From assembly GCA_935421135.1 (NCBI GenBank), contig OW285195.1, positions 10,942,391 through 11,006,390 on the forward strand: a DNA stretch of 64,000 nt, in the 5' to 3' direction. Numbering within the stretch: position 1 is the first letter of the stretch; each line of letters begins with the position of its first letter. Both the position numbers and the translations under genes were made by a program. Positions 39,601 through 50,432 of this stretch are shown here, one piece after another. Source of the stretch: Bugulina stolonifera. Its lineage: Eukaryota > Bryozoa > Gymnolaemata > Cheilostomatida > Bugulidae. The notes under the pieces were generated by a model. The model searched no databases. It had not been told where the DNA came from and saw only the letters and a program-made list of their open reading frames with translations.

Positions 39601-42600
39601 AGTCATGTAAATCAACACAATTTATCATTGATAACTTTATTGCATCGAATAAATGTTAGACTAATAAAGCAGCTCATAGATTGTGTTTTAAAGCAAAAAC
39701 AATAATTGTTAGTAACATGACTTGGAATGGATCTGCCATTGAACTGATTTTCATGAATCTAAAGCGAGAGTTGTCTGCATTATACATACATGTACATGTA
39801 GTTGTAACAAAATAATACGTATTCCAGAGGCATCTATATATGATAATTATGTTGAAGTGAAAATATCAAGAAATTGTAAATGATACTGTGATATATAATG
39901 ATACATACACTAATTTGCTGCATTTCCTATGACTCTGTAACCAGGGAGGGTGGGGTCGACCACGCTATAACCTACACTCCACTTTTAATGGTTAAAATCT
40001 TCCATGTTTTATTTAATCTGTTGTTTTTGCTCTCACTTATACATAGACTGAAGCTACTGGATTGAATGACTGAGTCACTTAGTGATCGAGCCGGTCATAT
40101 TCCCAGACAAATACAAACATCAATCATGAACATGAAATGAATTTTAAATCAAGGTAAGCATATTTGCTGAATCTAGTGTTACAGCTAGTGTCAGAGCAAC
40201 TTTGTTTGTCAAACTTGGTTAAGCAAAATTTTGAATTTTAATGGACTTGTCACTTGTATAGGTGTAACTATTGTGAAAGTATTTTAATCATCATTATCTT
40301 AAATTTGTCATAGCAAAACACATTGCTACATGTACATGGATAAATGATGTTTACTAAAGTCTTTTTCTATTACGACTTAAATCCCAACATCCATCTTTTT
40401 TATTTGTAGAATTAAATAGGGTTAATATTACTGCGGCTCATCTAGAAGCCCGGAGTTTGACTCTCTCTAGATGTAAAATAAATCAGAATAACAATAAAAT
40501 GACTTTAAAACAGTGTAAGGTCACTTGTAGTTTTTTATAATTATATTAGCACAGCCCTGCAAAGAATAGAAACCCTCAGGCATATGCATATCTCTGCAGA
40601 AACCACTAGGAGAGCTATACTCATAATTCAAGAACCTGGATGAAAGATTTCCTGATGCAGTAAATAATTTTAATTCAAGGATATCCTATTAGGTGCAGTA
40701 GTGGAGAAGTTTAGAAAGTCTTAGTGCCTTGTTTGTTTGTTTGTGATTGGGGCTCGAGTATTGTCAACCAATAAAATATAGAGGAGACAACTTCTCCTGC
40801 TTCAGTTTTGGTGAAGAGCATTAGGCTATCTCAAATTTCTCCACTTCTGCACCTAACTCAGTGCATCCCGTTTAGTTTAGTGCACTGCATGAATTTGGAG
40901 TATATTGAATATAATGTAACATAAAATATATAATAATATACAAGCACTGTCTAACGACTACACTAATCCCTGGGTTTCCCAATATAGGAATATTGCATAG
41001 CGTTATCACAATTATTTTTCGTGTGCTAATCTCATGGTGAATTGAGTTCCAAATGTCGCAGCAGAAATTGCACAAGGTTTGAGACATCTGTCCTATGCCC
41101 ACACTTGCTCTTGAAAGGGCTCATCTCTGAGGCTAACCCAAGGAGTTAGTTATTATGACCTACAAAGCTTGGAATTGTTGCAGCAAAAACACTCCTTTAG
41201 GGCAAACCAAACTCATTTGATACTAAAACTTAAATGGAGGGCTAAAAGCTAAATGCTACTAAAGCAATCTTAAGAGGTGTTTGATAGGTATGCCTAGATA
41301 AAATACATATTTGTATGCAGAGGTATTGCTGGTTGACACTTAGCAGAAGACAAGTGTGCAAGACAATAGTTGGAGGGTTTCTGTGGTTAGGATCTCAACT
41401 TAACTCTACCACAAAGTCAATATGAAGTGGCTTGCAGCTTCCAATGTAATCAGAGAGAGCTATTAGTTTGCAAACATGAATTGAGTTGTTGCTGTCAGAA
41501 TTATTGAGTGAGTCAAAGTGTTGTTTCTGACTAGCAGTAGAAGCTTATTGACTGAGTCAAATTTCATGCCTCTTCTTTATTTTATATTATACTAATTTAC
41601 TTGATACAAAAAGTGATAATGTGAAATTTTTGACTCAACTATTTTTACACCCCAAATGTTAAAGATGTGACTAACCTCTGTCATAGACTAGGTACCAATT
41701 CATGTATGATGTTGTTAGTGAGTAGGGTTGCCATACATACCCACCCGTGCCAACCCCTAATGTATAAACCTGGAACAGTGACCATTTAGTCCTTTACTCA
41801 AAGTTTATAGAATTAATAAGTTGTTCCACGGTTTTATGCACTAATAGGATCGCGCGAGATCTGACCTAATAAGCGGCCTAGTTCAAAGTAGTTGAGTGGC
41901 AAGGAAAAATTACCGATGAAACAATGGGGTCTTCTCAAGATTGGCGAAAAAATTGCCCTACGATTGGCTAAAAGTATCTGTAATGCTAGCTCATTATTTT
42001 CAGAATACATGATGTTTTTACCGATAGCATCAATAAAAGATGCAAGCATTTAGAAGAGCATAAATATAGGAAAAAGGCCCAAAAAATTCGAGCCATCCTA
42101 CTGAATACGTGGTCTGGACTATTTATGTCTCATGTAGACTAAAGATGGTAAAAATACGCTCTTTGCGCAGACTGTCAACTACTATTGCTGACCTATATTT
42201 CTATAGCCTAAGCGTTTGACCACAGGCTGGGCGCTCGTTAAAGAGCAACGGTTTGCCCATTTTGGTGAGAGAACTACGGCAAATGAGTATGCGCATCGTT
42301 TACTGGATAAACTTGATATATAGAAACTTTACTGGTGATTTTCAAGGTAAAATGAAAATTAATGTATTTTAAACTCAATTTCTTGGTCGCCGATTCAAAT
42401 GCATTTATATGAACTAATAACAATAATAATCTATTGTAAATAAATGTTAATGCACCAATCCAAGTACTATTGTAGATTTTTTGGGCATGAAGTTCACTTT
42501 GCAATAAATGCTTAAATGAGGCAAAAAGCCTGAATGCATAATCTAAAGTATTTATGGAGTTTTTAGCAAGTTAAAAATATTCTAATAAGATTTTCTTAGT

Positions 42601-42897
42601 ACTTAAATGGAGTCTCACTAACAGACCTAATTAATCAAAATTTTTGACAAAAGATATTGTTTGTAGATGCATGTATACTTTATGTGCACTGAAGCACTTT
42701 GCAATGAAGAAGTATGTTTTACAGGAACAATTCAGTGTGAATTTTTTAACCATTAGCATTGAGGTCGCAGGTACTAATAAAGTTGAAATCTTTACCTCTA
42801 GACATTTTCAGATTACAGTGAATGGCGATAAAGCTATACATGTATGTTGAGAGGTCATTTTTATTGTTGTTCCAAAATTACAATCATAGGATAAAAG
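33611..42897. other. Long gene-poor stretch
   Basis: About 9.3 kb without a gene I can support. It holds the LRR-gene promoter side, a perfect 44-bp palindrome at 39081-39124, scattered TACATGTA words, and a weak cysteine-rich open segment near 37870-38025 (see rejected items). Otherwise AT-rich with dense stops. Confidence 0.5.
39081..39124. repeat. Perfect 44-bp palindrome
   Basis: Two 22-nt arms with no loop, starting cattaccctacatacatgta. The centre is the TACATGTA-type word common in this genome; the outer cattaccctac arms are not microsatellite. Confidence 0.95.
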
Positions 42898-42903
42898 AAT
42901 GAG

Positions 42904-43448
42904 AGTAGTATAGTCAGTGCAGATCTGCACAGACACCCGGTCATTTCCGCGTCTTATTAGCCCTAGATCCAAAAACTCCCCGGGCGGACGACCACCCCAC
43001 CCGTCCTCTCGCCCCCTCCTTTTCCCTAAACCTCACTCTATGTGCAAAGCCCTAGAACCTACCCCCCGATCGCGGGTGGGGTTTCAAAAACCTCATCGGC
43101 TGTTCCGTAGAACCCAGTCTAAAGAGCAAACCCCTCGCCCGGTCCCACGGCTCGGGCGAGGGGGCGCGCGCGTACGCGCGCGCCCCCCCCCGCCCCGCGA
43201 ACCCCACCCGTCCTCCCTCCACCCGTCCCCGCCCCTCCCCACCCCTCCCCACCCCAAACCCCTCCGCCTCGCCCTCCGCCTCGCTGCGGTTCTCGTTCGC
43301 GAGTCCAGCCGTGGCCCCACGCCGCCGTCCCCCCGCCCATCCCCCGCCCCTCCCCCGCTCTCCCGCCCCAACGACCCGTCGCGGCCCTCGCGGGCGGACC
43401 GTCGGCTGGAGTAGGGTGAAGCGAAGGAAAATACGGGTTAGAGTAATG
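42904..43448 (+). repeat. Left terminal inverted repeat
   Basis: 545 bp matching the right repeat; the inner limit is gagtaatg. The central part is roughly 75% G+C against about 35% for the host. A 28-bp perfect palindrome at 43160-43187 (core gcgcgcgtacgcgcgc) sits inside. Confidence 0.95.
43160..43187. repeat. GC palindrome in left TIR
   Basis: A perfect 28-nt palindrome centred on CGCGTACGCG, mirrored at 52478-52505 in the other terminal repeat. It could form a hairpin or serve as a binding site for a replication or transposition protein (inference). Confidence 0.85.
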
Positions 43449-43491
43449 ATAGGCTACATCCGTGCGGAGTGCCCGTGCAGAGTTTACGACG

Positions 43492-43505
43492 CTGACTATA
43501 CTACT
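43492..43505. repeat. Internal copy of the element terminus
   Basis: ctgactatactact, identical to the last 14 bases of the right end (52748-52761) and in the same orientation. A second shared word, gtgcaga, lies just upstream in both. With the left end at 42904 this frames a 602-bp unit with inverted tips. Confidence 0.8.
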
Positions 43506-43518
43506 ATAAGAAACTTAC

Positions 43519-43745
43519 CGAGTGGTGGTGGTGCTTCCGGATGATTTCTTCGCCGGGGACTGTTGAGACTGAACTGGTTGGGGTGACACCGCACTCGCGC
43601 GCTCCTCCGTTCGAGCGCCCCCGGACCTTCGATGAAAGACTCGCGTCTTAACCTTCATTTTCCCCGGACCCTCCCCTAGGGAAATCACCCGTCCCCGTGA
43701 CGAGTGGCGAGGGAAAGTGAAGGCGGTGGCTCTTCCGCGCTTCAA
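43519..43745 (-). CDS. Possible basic coding exon next to left TIR
   Basis: On the minus strand an open frame of about 75 codons runs from about 43745 to a strong donor (ACTCG then GTAAGT at 43513-43518). Composition is Arg/Lys/Ser rich (for example MKVKTRVFHRRSGGARTEER). Internal ATG codons exist, but the track beginning is a TTG. The downstream exon would have to lie in or beyond the terminal repeat, and I could not find it. It may be a first exon of a small DNA-binding protein, or chance in a GC-rich area. Confidence 0.25.
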
Positions 43746-43837
43746 ACCGTGGACTTCGCGAGGAGGTTAGCCGACGACATCATCGCTCGGAGGGGTAGAA
43801 ATAGAAATAGATAAACGGGATAGATGGATGCTTGTCT

Positions 43838-43858
43838 TCTCATCGCCATCATCATCAC

Positions 43859-43890
<32 letters not shown>

Positions 43891-43927
43891 CCATCACCAT
43901 CATCATCATCATCATCATCACCATCAC

Positions 43928-43962
<35 letters not shown>
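43838..43962. repeat. ATC/ACC trinucleotide microsatellite
   Basis: About 40 units of atc with interspersed acc, giving poly-His or poly-Met frames. It lies immediately past the stop of the polymerase gene. Open frames over it are artefacts. Confidence 0.95.
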
Positions 43963-43964
<2 letters not shown>

Positions 43965-43979
43965 CAAATAGACCCGCCT

Positions 43980-44313
43980 CTACGATGATGTCGTTGACTC
44001 GCCACCAATTTCTTTGACCACCGCGTCCACTTTCCCCCGGGTAGCAAACTCCGATAGGGAGAGAGCGCATCGTGCGCGTGCGATGTCACCCCCCACCTAC
44101 GAATGAAGACAATAGAAGAAATGTGAACTGATAAGGAGTGAGTATGAGCGGAAGCTGCGCTAGTACCGTCTACCCCTTTGGTTTGGAGAGGTAAATGGTT
44201 TTTAATGTATTAGCTAGTGTTTTATTGCTCGGTTTTAAGGCTACAACCGGTAAACCCTCCGTTTTGAGGACGGAGACCCCTTACAATAGAGAGTGAATGT
44301 GAAAAAAAATTAT

Positions 44314-44386
<73 letters not shown>

Positions 44387-47300
44387 AGGGTTATGATGCA
44401 CTGTTCGTTTACTCTCCGATTTATCGAATGAAGTAGTCTCATCTCCGAGAAATCAGTATTAACATTCTATAGGACTCGTACTCACCCCGTCTTCCGCAAC
44501 CTTCCGCTTACCGTAGAAGTAGGTGAGTCCGGTCTTTAGCTGGGTATAGCTATACGTTTGATTTCCTCTTCTGATAAAACCCCGATTGTCTCCTCTCACC
44601 GACTCCCCTGTTTTGAGCACGGAGAGGAACTTCTCTTTGGTTAGGGTGTTTCCTCTTTTATTTAGTCCTTTGCTACTATACTTGCTATCGCCGTCAGCGG
44701 ACCAACAAAAGTAAGTTTTTGAGTTGAGTGCGATGACCCCCTCCCCCCGAAACTCCTCCTTAAACAGACCAGGGGTTCGTGTTTCGTATCGCTGCACCTT
44801 CTCACAACATTCCCTCATCTCCCACTCTTGCCCGAGCACCTTGGTTGTGATAAAGTCTCCCTTGTGGCTATCGCAGAAGGGTCTGGGAAACCATTTACCA
44901 TACTCTCTGTAGAACTCTTCTTTTTTATCTTTTCGGATGACCTCATCTATATTGCGAGCACTCAGGGCCATGTAAGCGCTATCCGTATCCATTTCTACGT
45001 ACTCAAAGTCCTCTCTGCTGACGAATCTGTGAAAATAAATCGGGCGAGTTAGAGGTTGCTGACACCGAAGAATAAATAGAAAAGGATTTGATAAAATCTT
45101 TGTATAGTCTAGTTCTACTCACCTATCCATAAAGTCGTAGTAGAACTCTAGCATCCTCAACTTGGCTCTCTGGAGGATGACGAATCCTACGACGGATGGA
45201 ACATCCATTCGAATCTAAAAGAAAGAGAGAGAGAGAGAAAATTCACCCTTCCACTCGGAAAAAGTTTTGTCAAATCAAGAGTCAAAGTAAGAAAGATTGT
45301 CAACACTTACCTTTTTCTTGTGAAGCTCTATCTCAAAGTAGTTTTCATCGACTTCGTTGAGACTAGAAAAGTGCCTACTCCTCACTTTGACGGCCGCCCC
45401 CTCTACTGTCTCTACATACTTGACAGTCTTATGTTTCTCTTTATTTGTTATGGTCTTTCCGTAGGCTGAATTCCCAACGAGCTTGCTGGTGCTGGCCAAG
45501 AGGGCCAGATCAGGGTCCAGATCTCCCCCTCTCCTTGCGTCTGAGACCGAAGAACCAAAGTCTTTGAAGACGGCTCGTGGGATAAAGTGAACAAACTGAT
45601 AGACCCTGGTAATTATCAAACCTTGATCTAGATACCATCTAGCCAGATCGGTGAGTAGTGTGATTCGCTCGCCAAAAAGACTCCCCACGAGCATTCGCTG
45701 AGGTCTCTTCAAGAATCCGTTCTGTTTGGCAAAAGCGCGCATGTGTTCGCTAAGGTGTTCTCTTCCCACATTTATATTCTTGAAAATAGGTGCCATCTCA
45801 GAGAACTTCGCTTTTAGCTCTTCGGGTACGGAAATGTCACACTCCACTAAACCGTAGTACTCTCCACTACGAATACTGTTGATTATTTTATCGAGGTTGA
45901 CACAACCCCTCTCTGGATAGAGAGAAGAAAAGAAGACGGAGAGAAATGTCCTAACCTCTTCATCCGAACGAACTCGCGCTCCCCACTCACACTCCCGAGT
46001 GGTGATGAGCTTATAGCCTAGAGCCTTGATGTAATCTTCTTTCCTCGCAGTGTCCACCCGGAGCTCTTCATTCGTCATGTTTCTGACACCTTTTCCATTC
46101 CCTCCTAGCTCGCACTCGTGTCCGTGCCAGTAGCAACCGTGGAATTGGTACACAGTCCGACTCTGTTCGCTATAACCATCCACCGGTAGGTTGTGACAGC
46201 CTATCCTCATTTCTCCTCCATTCTGTTGGTGAAGGATGACCTCTCCTCTCTTCCACGATTGGAACTCTAACCATCCATGCGCCACTTTGCTGAACTTTTT
46301 AACGGGTTCCAGAGCAAAGCCTCGGCTCTCTAGCCTCCGCCTGGGATAACCCGTAGGCATATTCCCCATCATGCAGTATAGGTAGAGAGCGTTGGCATCG
46401 ACTCCCAGAATGGACCTACAGGGTTTTGCGGATGTGCCATAAATCTTCTCTCGAATAGAGGTCACTCCAACTTCATGATGTCTGTGAAAGATGATGCTTG
46501 GCCCTCCCACGAGGTTATCACGGAGAGTGTGGTACAGACTTTTGCTCTCCTCATCGAACAGACATATGGGTTGTGAGTTGCAAAGTTCGCCTCGGAGAGA
46601 CATTAACCTATGCAGCGGGAGAGCGGCTTGCGGAGGAGAGTAGCCGTAAGGTCGGGCCTCCACCTCCATAAACAACCATCTGATAGCCAAGCCTGGAAGC
46701 GAGATTGCAGATTTCAACATATCAATACCCTTTTGTCGATAGATAGAGCTCTGACGTGCAATGGCCTCGATGAATGGGGCCACATCGAGGTTGTTGTACC
46801 AGATGAGGAAATCCCTGAACGTTTCCATGTTCTCTCTTTCCCACACGAGCTGACAGTGGTGATAATCTTGCTGGCTCAATTCTTGCTGAGTCAGCGAGTT
46901 GAAAAAACTCTCTCGGGGAGGGAGTCCGTGATGATCCAACCTTCTCAGGGAATCTACCCAGTCGTAAGGAAAGAATCCCTTACTCTCTGACACGCCAAAT
47001 GCCTTCAAGTATTTGGAGTAGTTGAAGCCTGGTGCGATAAAGTTGCATATGTCAAGGAATCTAAAACGTCTACTCTCCACGCAGGACATACTGTTAACAC
47101 GCTTAACGATGAAAACAAAATCTTCTCCCTCCTCCTCTTGTAGAGAGCGAAGTAAAGGCCCCTTTAGTATATTTAGGTCATACTTTTGCGAGTTGAAGCC
47201 GACCACCGGAACGCTGGAGATGTGCTGTTCTAATTCTCTTTCTAATCCGGAGAGACCGGACTTCACCCTGTAAGTCGAGACGTTAGAGAACTTGTCGTCA

Positions 47301-49119
47301 GCAAAGGCCTCTTCTCTATCCGCCCGATCCGCGAGGAAGGTAGAGAGTCGCTCGCGTACATCCTGGAATCTTTCTCCGAACAAATCTCCTGCCACGTCAG
47401 CAATCTTTGCTATGTATTGGACGAATTGACGAATGCACTTCGTCCCATCCTTGCTGTCGACGCTCCTCACAAAACACTTGGCTCGCTCAAACCCTGGGAC
47501 GTTAGAACACGCGGATATGCTCAGTAGCTCGTGTCTTGCACTAAAAGTCATCGTGGTGGTGTTAGTTGGTAGGTTGTCTTTTGGCATGAATCATTCGATA
47601 TCATAGGTGATATAGTAGGGGTAGTATAAGAGGTCGGGGTTCACCACCTCTATTCCCGCCACTCGCTTGAGTTTTGTGAATATGGTTGGCGGGGGTCCAA
47701 ACGTTCCACCAGGGAAAACGAACACCGATGCTTCTTCTGGCGAGCACTTGTGTCGTCGTAGGCTGGACAAGCGTGTAAACGCGCTATCGCACAGCTTGCA
47801 GGTGAAACATCTGGCAAACGAATCAACATTCTTTATCCAGCTGAAGTGTTTTTCGTACATGTTGACGAAGAGTTTATGGGCTTTGTTTCGTGCCCCGGAT
47901 GACCAAACTATCGGAGCTACCTCCTCATCAGTTAGACAGAAGACTATTATAGATACGTCAAAATGATCTTCCAAGGCCAGTAGATCACTCGAGTCCACCC
48001 CGGGAAAGTCTGACAAAGTTGATGAGGGTGGGGAAGAAGATTTAGTTTGTCTCATGTATTGTTTAAACAAGCGATGTGTTGTGGTGCAAGAGGGGCGACG
48101 GCAACGACATCCCTTCTTTTGGTCGCAGTTACAGTCATACATCATGGCCAAGCATCTAAAGAAACACAAGTTGTCTGAGTAGGGACGCGCACCTCCTCTA
48201 GCCCAAAAGTCTACGTCTAGTGCTATCACGTGTCGGTTGTTAAGTATGTAGTCTGGGAGTTTGCTCACTACACCACCCACCTTGCCAATCTCTAGGAGTT
48301 TATAGATGTAGAATGTCAGATTCGCAATGTGACGTAAAGCCCAAGCGGTATTCGGTCTCCTTTGTGCTGACCTCTCTCTCAAGTCGAGCTCCTGCACAGA
48401 TTCGCAAAACTCTCTCATCTCATTCTCTGTTCTGATCAGTCTTGGTTTGGGGAAGAATGCGGCATTGTTGCTCGATGAGTGAAAGTAGCGCAACTCTCCA
48501 CTGGTCTTATGTTCGAGGATGACTCCAGCGCTACAGTTAATCTTCACAGTACAAGGCACTCTCTTCCACATTGCTCTCAACTTAGTCCACACCTCTTCAT
48601 CTCCTTCGTCTTCACCTTCCCCTCTCCACACTCGAACATTTAGAATATCTTCCACGGGACGAGAGTGTATTGCGGACCTGATGGAGCTCCAATAGCGGGC
48701 TAGTAGCACCCCCATCTCATCCCCCTCTTCAGCTGTTGGCGGTTTAGACCAGAAAACATCATCAAACTTCTCTGCACCTCCCTCATCTTTTTCCACCTTA
48801 CCCTCGCTATGAAATCGCCTCATGTGATGACCTAGCTTTCTCCTCCCATCAAAACATCCGCCACAAACGGGGCACTTGTGCGGGTGAGCCTGTGCATGCA
48901 TTCTCTTCGTGTGCCTGTCTAGAGAAAACGCTGTTCTGAGAACCAGACCGCATAGTTGACAGGTGTGCTCGACCTGACGAGAGGTCTCTCCCCCTATAAA
49001 AAAAAATGGTAGGGTGTAAGTTATTATTCTTTTACTTCACACTACATAAACAATAAACAATCCACAATTGCTACCAAATACCTCATTTAGCACTAACCTT
49101 CTTTTTCACTTGTTGACAT
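43980..49119 (-). pseudogene. Protein-primed family B DNA polymerase with zinc fingers and OTU-like region, one internal stop
   Basis: Five exons with consistent GT-AG borders and phases: 49119-49098, 48993-45311, 45214-45123, 45026-44486, 44096-43980 (1,485 codons with the final stop). An in-frame TGA at 47591-47593 (codon 475) sits directly behind the first exonuclease motif; everything else is open. N-terminal part: C2H2 fingers near residues 20-70 and 390-414, and an OTU-protease-like region (YSDNLCFFRCL at about 269-279, a later HFSWI at about 380). Exonuclease: YDIE (471-474), GFNSQKYD (606-613), YNNLDV (740-745). Polymerase: VDANALY (872-878, motif A), KLVGNSAYGK (1178-1187, motif B), DTDS (about 1279-1282, motif C). 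An insert with FHGCYWHGH and ECEW (about 958-1020) resembles the Vsr-like insert of Polinton polymerases. It replicates linear DNA from a protein primer. The stop may be a disabling mutation, recoding or a sequence error. Confidence 0.88.
44309..44384. repeat. (TA)n microsatellite in polymerase intron 4
   Basis: An uninterrupted run of alternating T and A, about 37 units, inside the last intron (44097-44485). Copy number is likely variable. Confidence 0.95.
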
Positions 49120-49365
49120 CTCTGCTGATCATGTGCTGGCTAGAAGGTAGGTGTCTCTGTTTAGTCTCCTTATAAAAATATATAGCAGTAGGGTGAGTCA
49201 TTTTTTAGCTTGATAGCATTTTATACAATAAACACTTCACAATTGCTGCCAATTACTCCATTTAACACTAACCTTATGTTCTACTTGTTGACATCTCTGT
49301 TCACGCACTGACTAGTAGGTAGCTGTCTCTGTTTACTCTCACTCTGTTGACTAGAGGCTGATTGT
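49020..49365 (-). repeat. Tandem duplication of polymerase promoter and first exon
   Basis: Segments at about 49040-49190 and 49215-49365 share an order of blocks: ataaacaat.cacaattgct, then a cactaacctt splice donor, tgttgacatctctg (ATG and first codons), then agctgtctctgttta. The proximal copy is used for the polymerase (ATG 49117-49119). The distal copy begins with the same four codons but then meets a stop before its donor. Confidence 0.75.
49168..49184 (-). promoter_or_regulatory. TATA box of polymerase gene
   Basis: On the minus strand ATATATTTTTATAAGGAG, about 50 bp upstream of the polymerase ATG, is a plausible TATA element. A weaker TATTTAAGG lies at about 49390-49398, ahead of the duplicated first exon. 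Confidence 0.45.
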
Positions 49366-49453
49366 TCATACTGCTAAAGTGAGAAACTCATACCTTAAAT
49401 AGTAGTATTCAGTGGGCGGAGTCTAACCATTTCCCCACCCTTGGCAATACCAC

Positions 49454-50297
49454 CCCGATGTGAATCCGAAGCCCCCCGATGTGAATCCGAAGCCTTCCGA
49501 TGCACCCCGATGTGAATCCGAAGCTTCCCGATGTGAATCCGAAGCCTCCCGATGCACCCCGATGTGAATCCGAAGCCTCCCGATGCATCCCGATGTGATT
49601 CCGAAGCTTCCCGATGCATCCCGATGTGATTCCGAAGCTTCCCGATGCATCCCGATGTGAATCCGAAGCCTCCCGATGCATCCCGATGTGAATCCGAAGC
49701 TTCCCGATGCATCCCGATGTGATTCCGAAGCTTCCCGATGCATCCCGATGTGAATCCGAAGCTTCCCGATGCATCCCGATGTGATTCCGAAGCTTCCCGA
49801 TGCATCCCGATGTGAATCCGAAGCTTCCCGATGCATCCCGATGTGATTCCGAAGCCTCCCGATGCATCCCGATGCACCCCGATGTGAATTGACACATCGG
49901 GACACATCGGGACACATCGGGATGCATCGGGAAGCTTCGGAATCACATCGGGATGCATCGGGAAGCTTCGGAATCACATCGGGATGCATCGGGAAGCTTC
50001 GGAATCACATCGGGATGCATCGGGAAGCTTCGGATTCACATCGGGATGCATCGGGAAGCTTCGGATTCACATCGGGATGCATCGGGAAGCATCGGAATCA
50101 CATCGGGATGCATCGGGGAGCATCGGATTCACATCGGGATGCATCGGGAAGCTTCGGAATCACATCGGGATGCATCGGGAAGCTTCGGATTCACATCGGG
50201 ATGCATCGGAAGGCTTCGGATTCACATCGGGATGCATCGGGAGGCTTCGGATTCACATCGGGAGGCTTCGGATTCACATCGGGGTGCATCGGGTCAC
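49454..50297. repeat. Inverted 31-bp minisatellite (large quasi-palindrome)
   Basis: About 13 copies in each arm of a 31-bp unit (right-arm sense: cacatcgggatgcatcggga plus agcttcggaat). The left arm (49454 to about 49887) is in reverse complement and the right arm (about 49890-50297) is direct. The centre is near 49888. Both outer ends carry a shortened 21-bp unit lacking the atgcatcggg part, so the arms are mirror copies down to their variants. It lies between the two divergent genes. Long open frames in all three phases of each strand are repeat artefacts (31 is not divisible by three). Confidence 0.96.
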
Positions 50298-50337
50298 ATT
50301 GGGATTGGATAAAAAAAGGGAGGAGTCAAGAAATGAG

Positions 50338-50350
50338 CAGTTGTATAAAG
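50338..50350 (+). promoter_or_regulatory. TATA box of plus-strand element gene
   Basis: gtataaaggga at about 50343-50353 lies 80-90 bp upstream of the ATG at 50433 and just outside the right arm of the minisatellite. Confidence 0.5.
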
Positions 50351-50432
50351 GGAGAGTGGGATCACAGTCTCAGCATTCAAAGTTCAGCACATCACTACTG
50401 TACAGCTACACTACTACAATAGTACATTATCA

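Noticed and set aside
42917..43544. Proline- and arginine-rich open frames in the left TIR, mirrored at 52236-52748
   Set aside because: GC-rich repeat with few stops on any strand; no start context, domain or splice support.
43742..44089. Poly-Met and poly-His frames
   Set aside because: Translation of the ATC/ACC microsatellite; the true last polymerase exon uses a different frame here (44096-43980).
46610..47273. Plus-strand frames across the polymerase region
   Set aside because: Antisense shadows of the polymerase exon.
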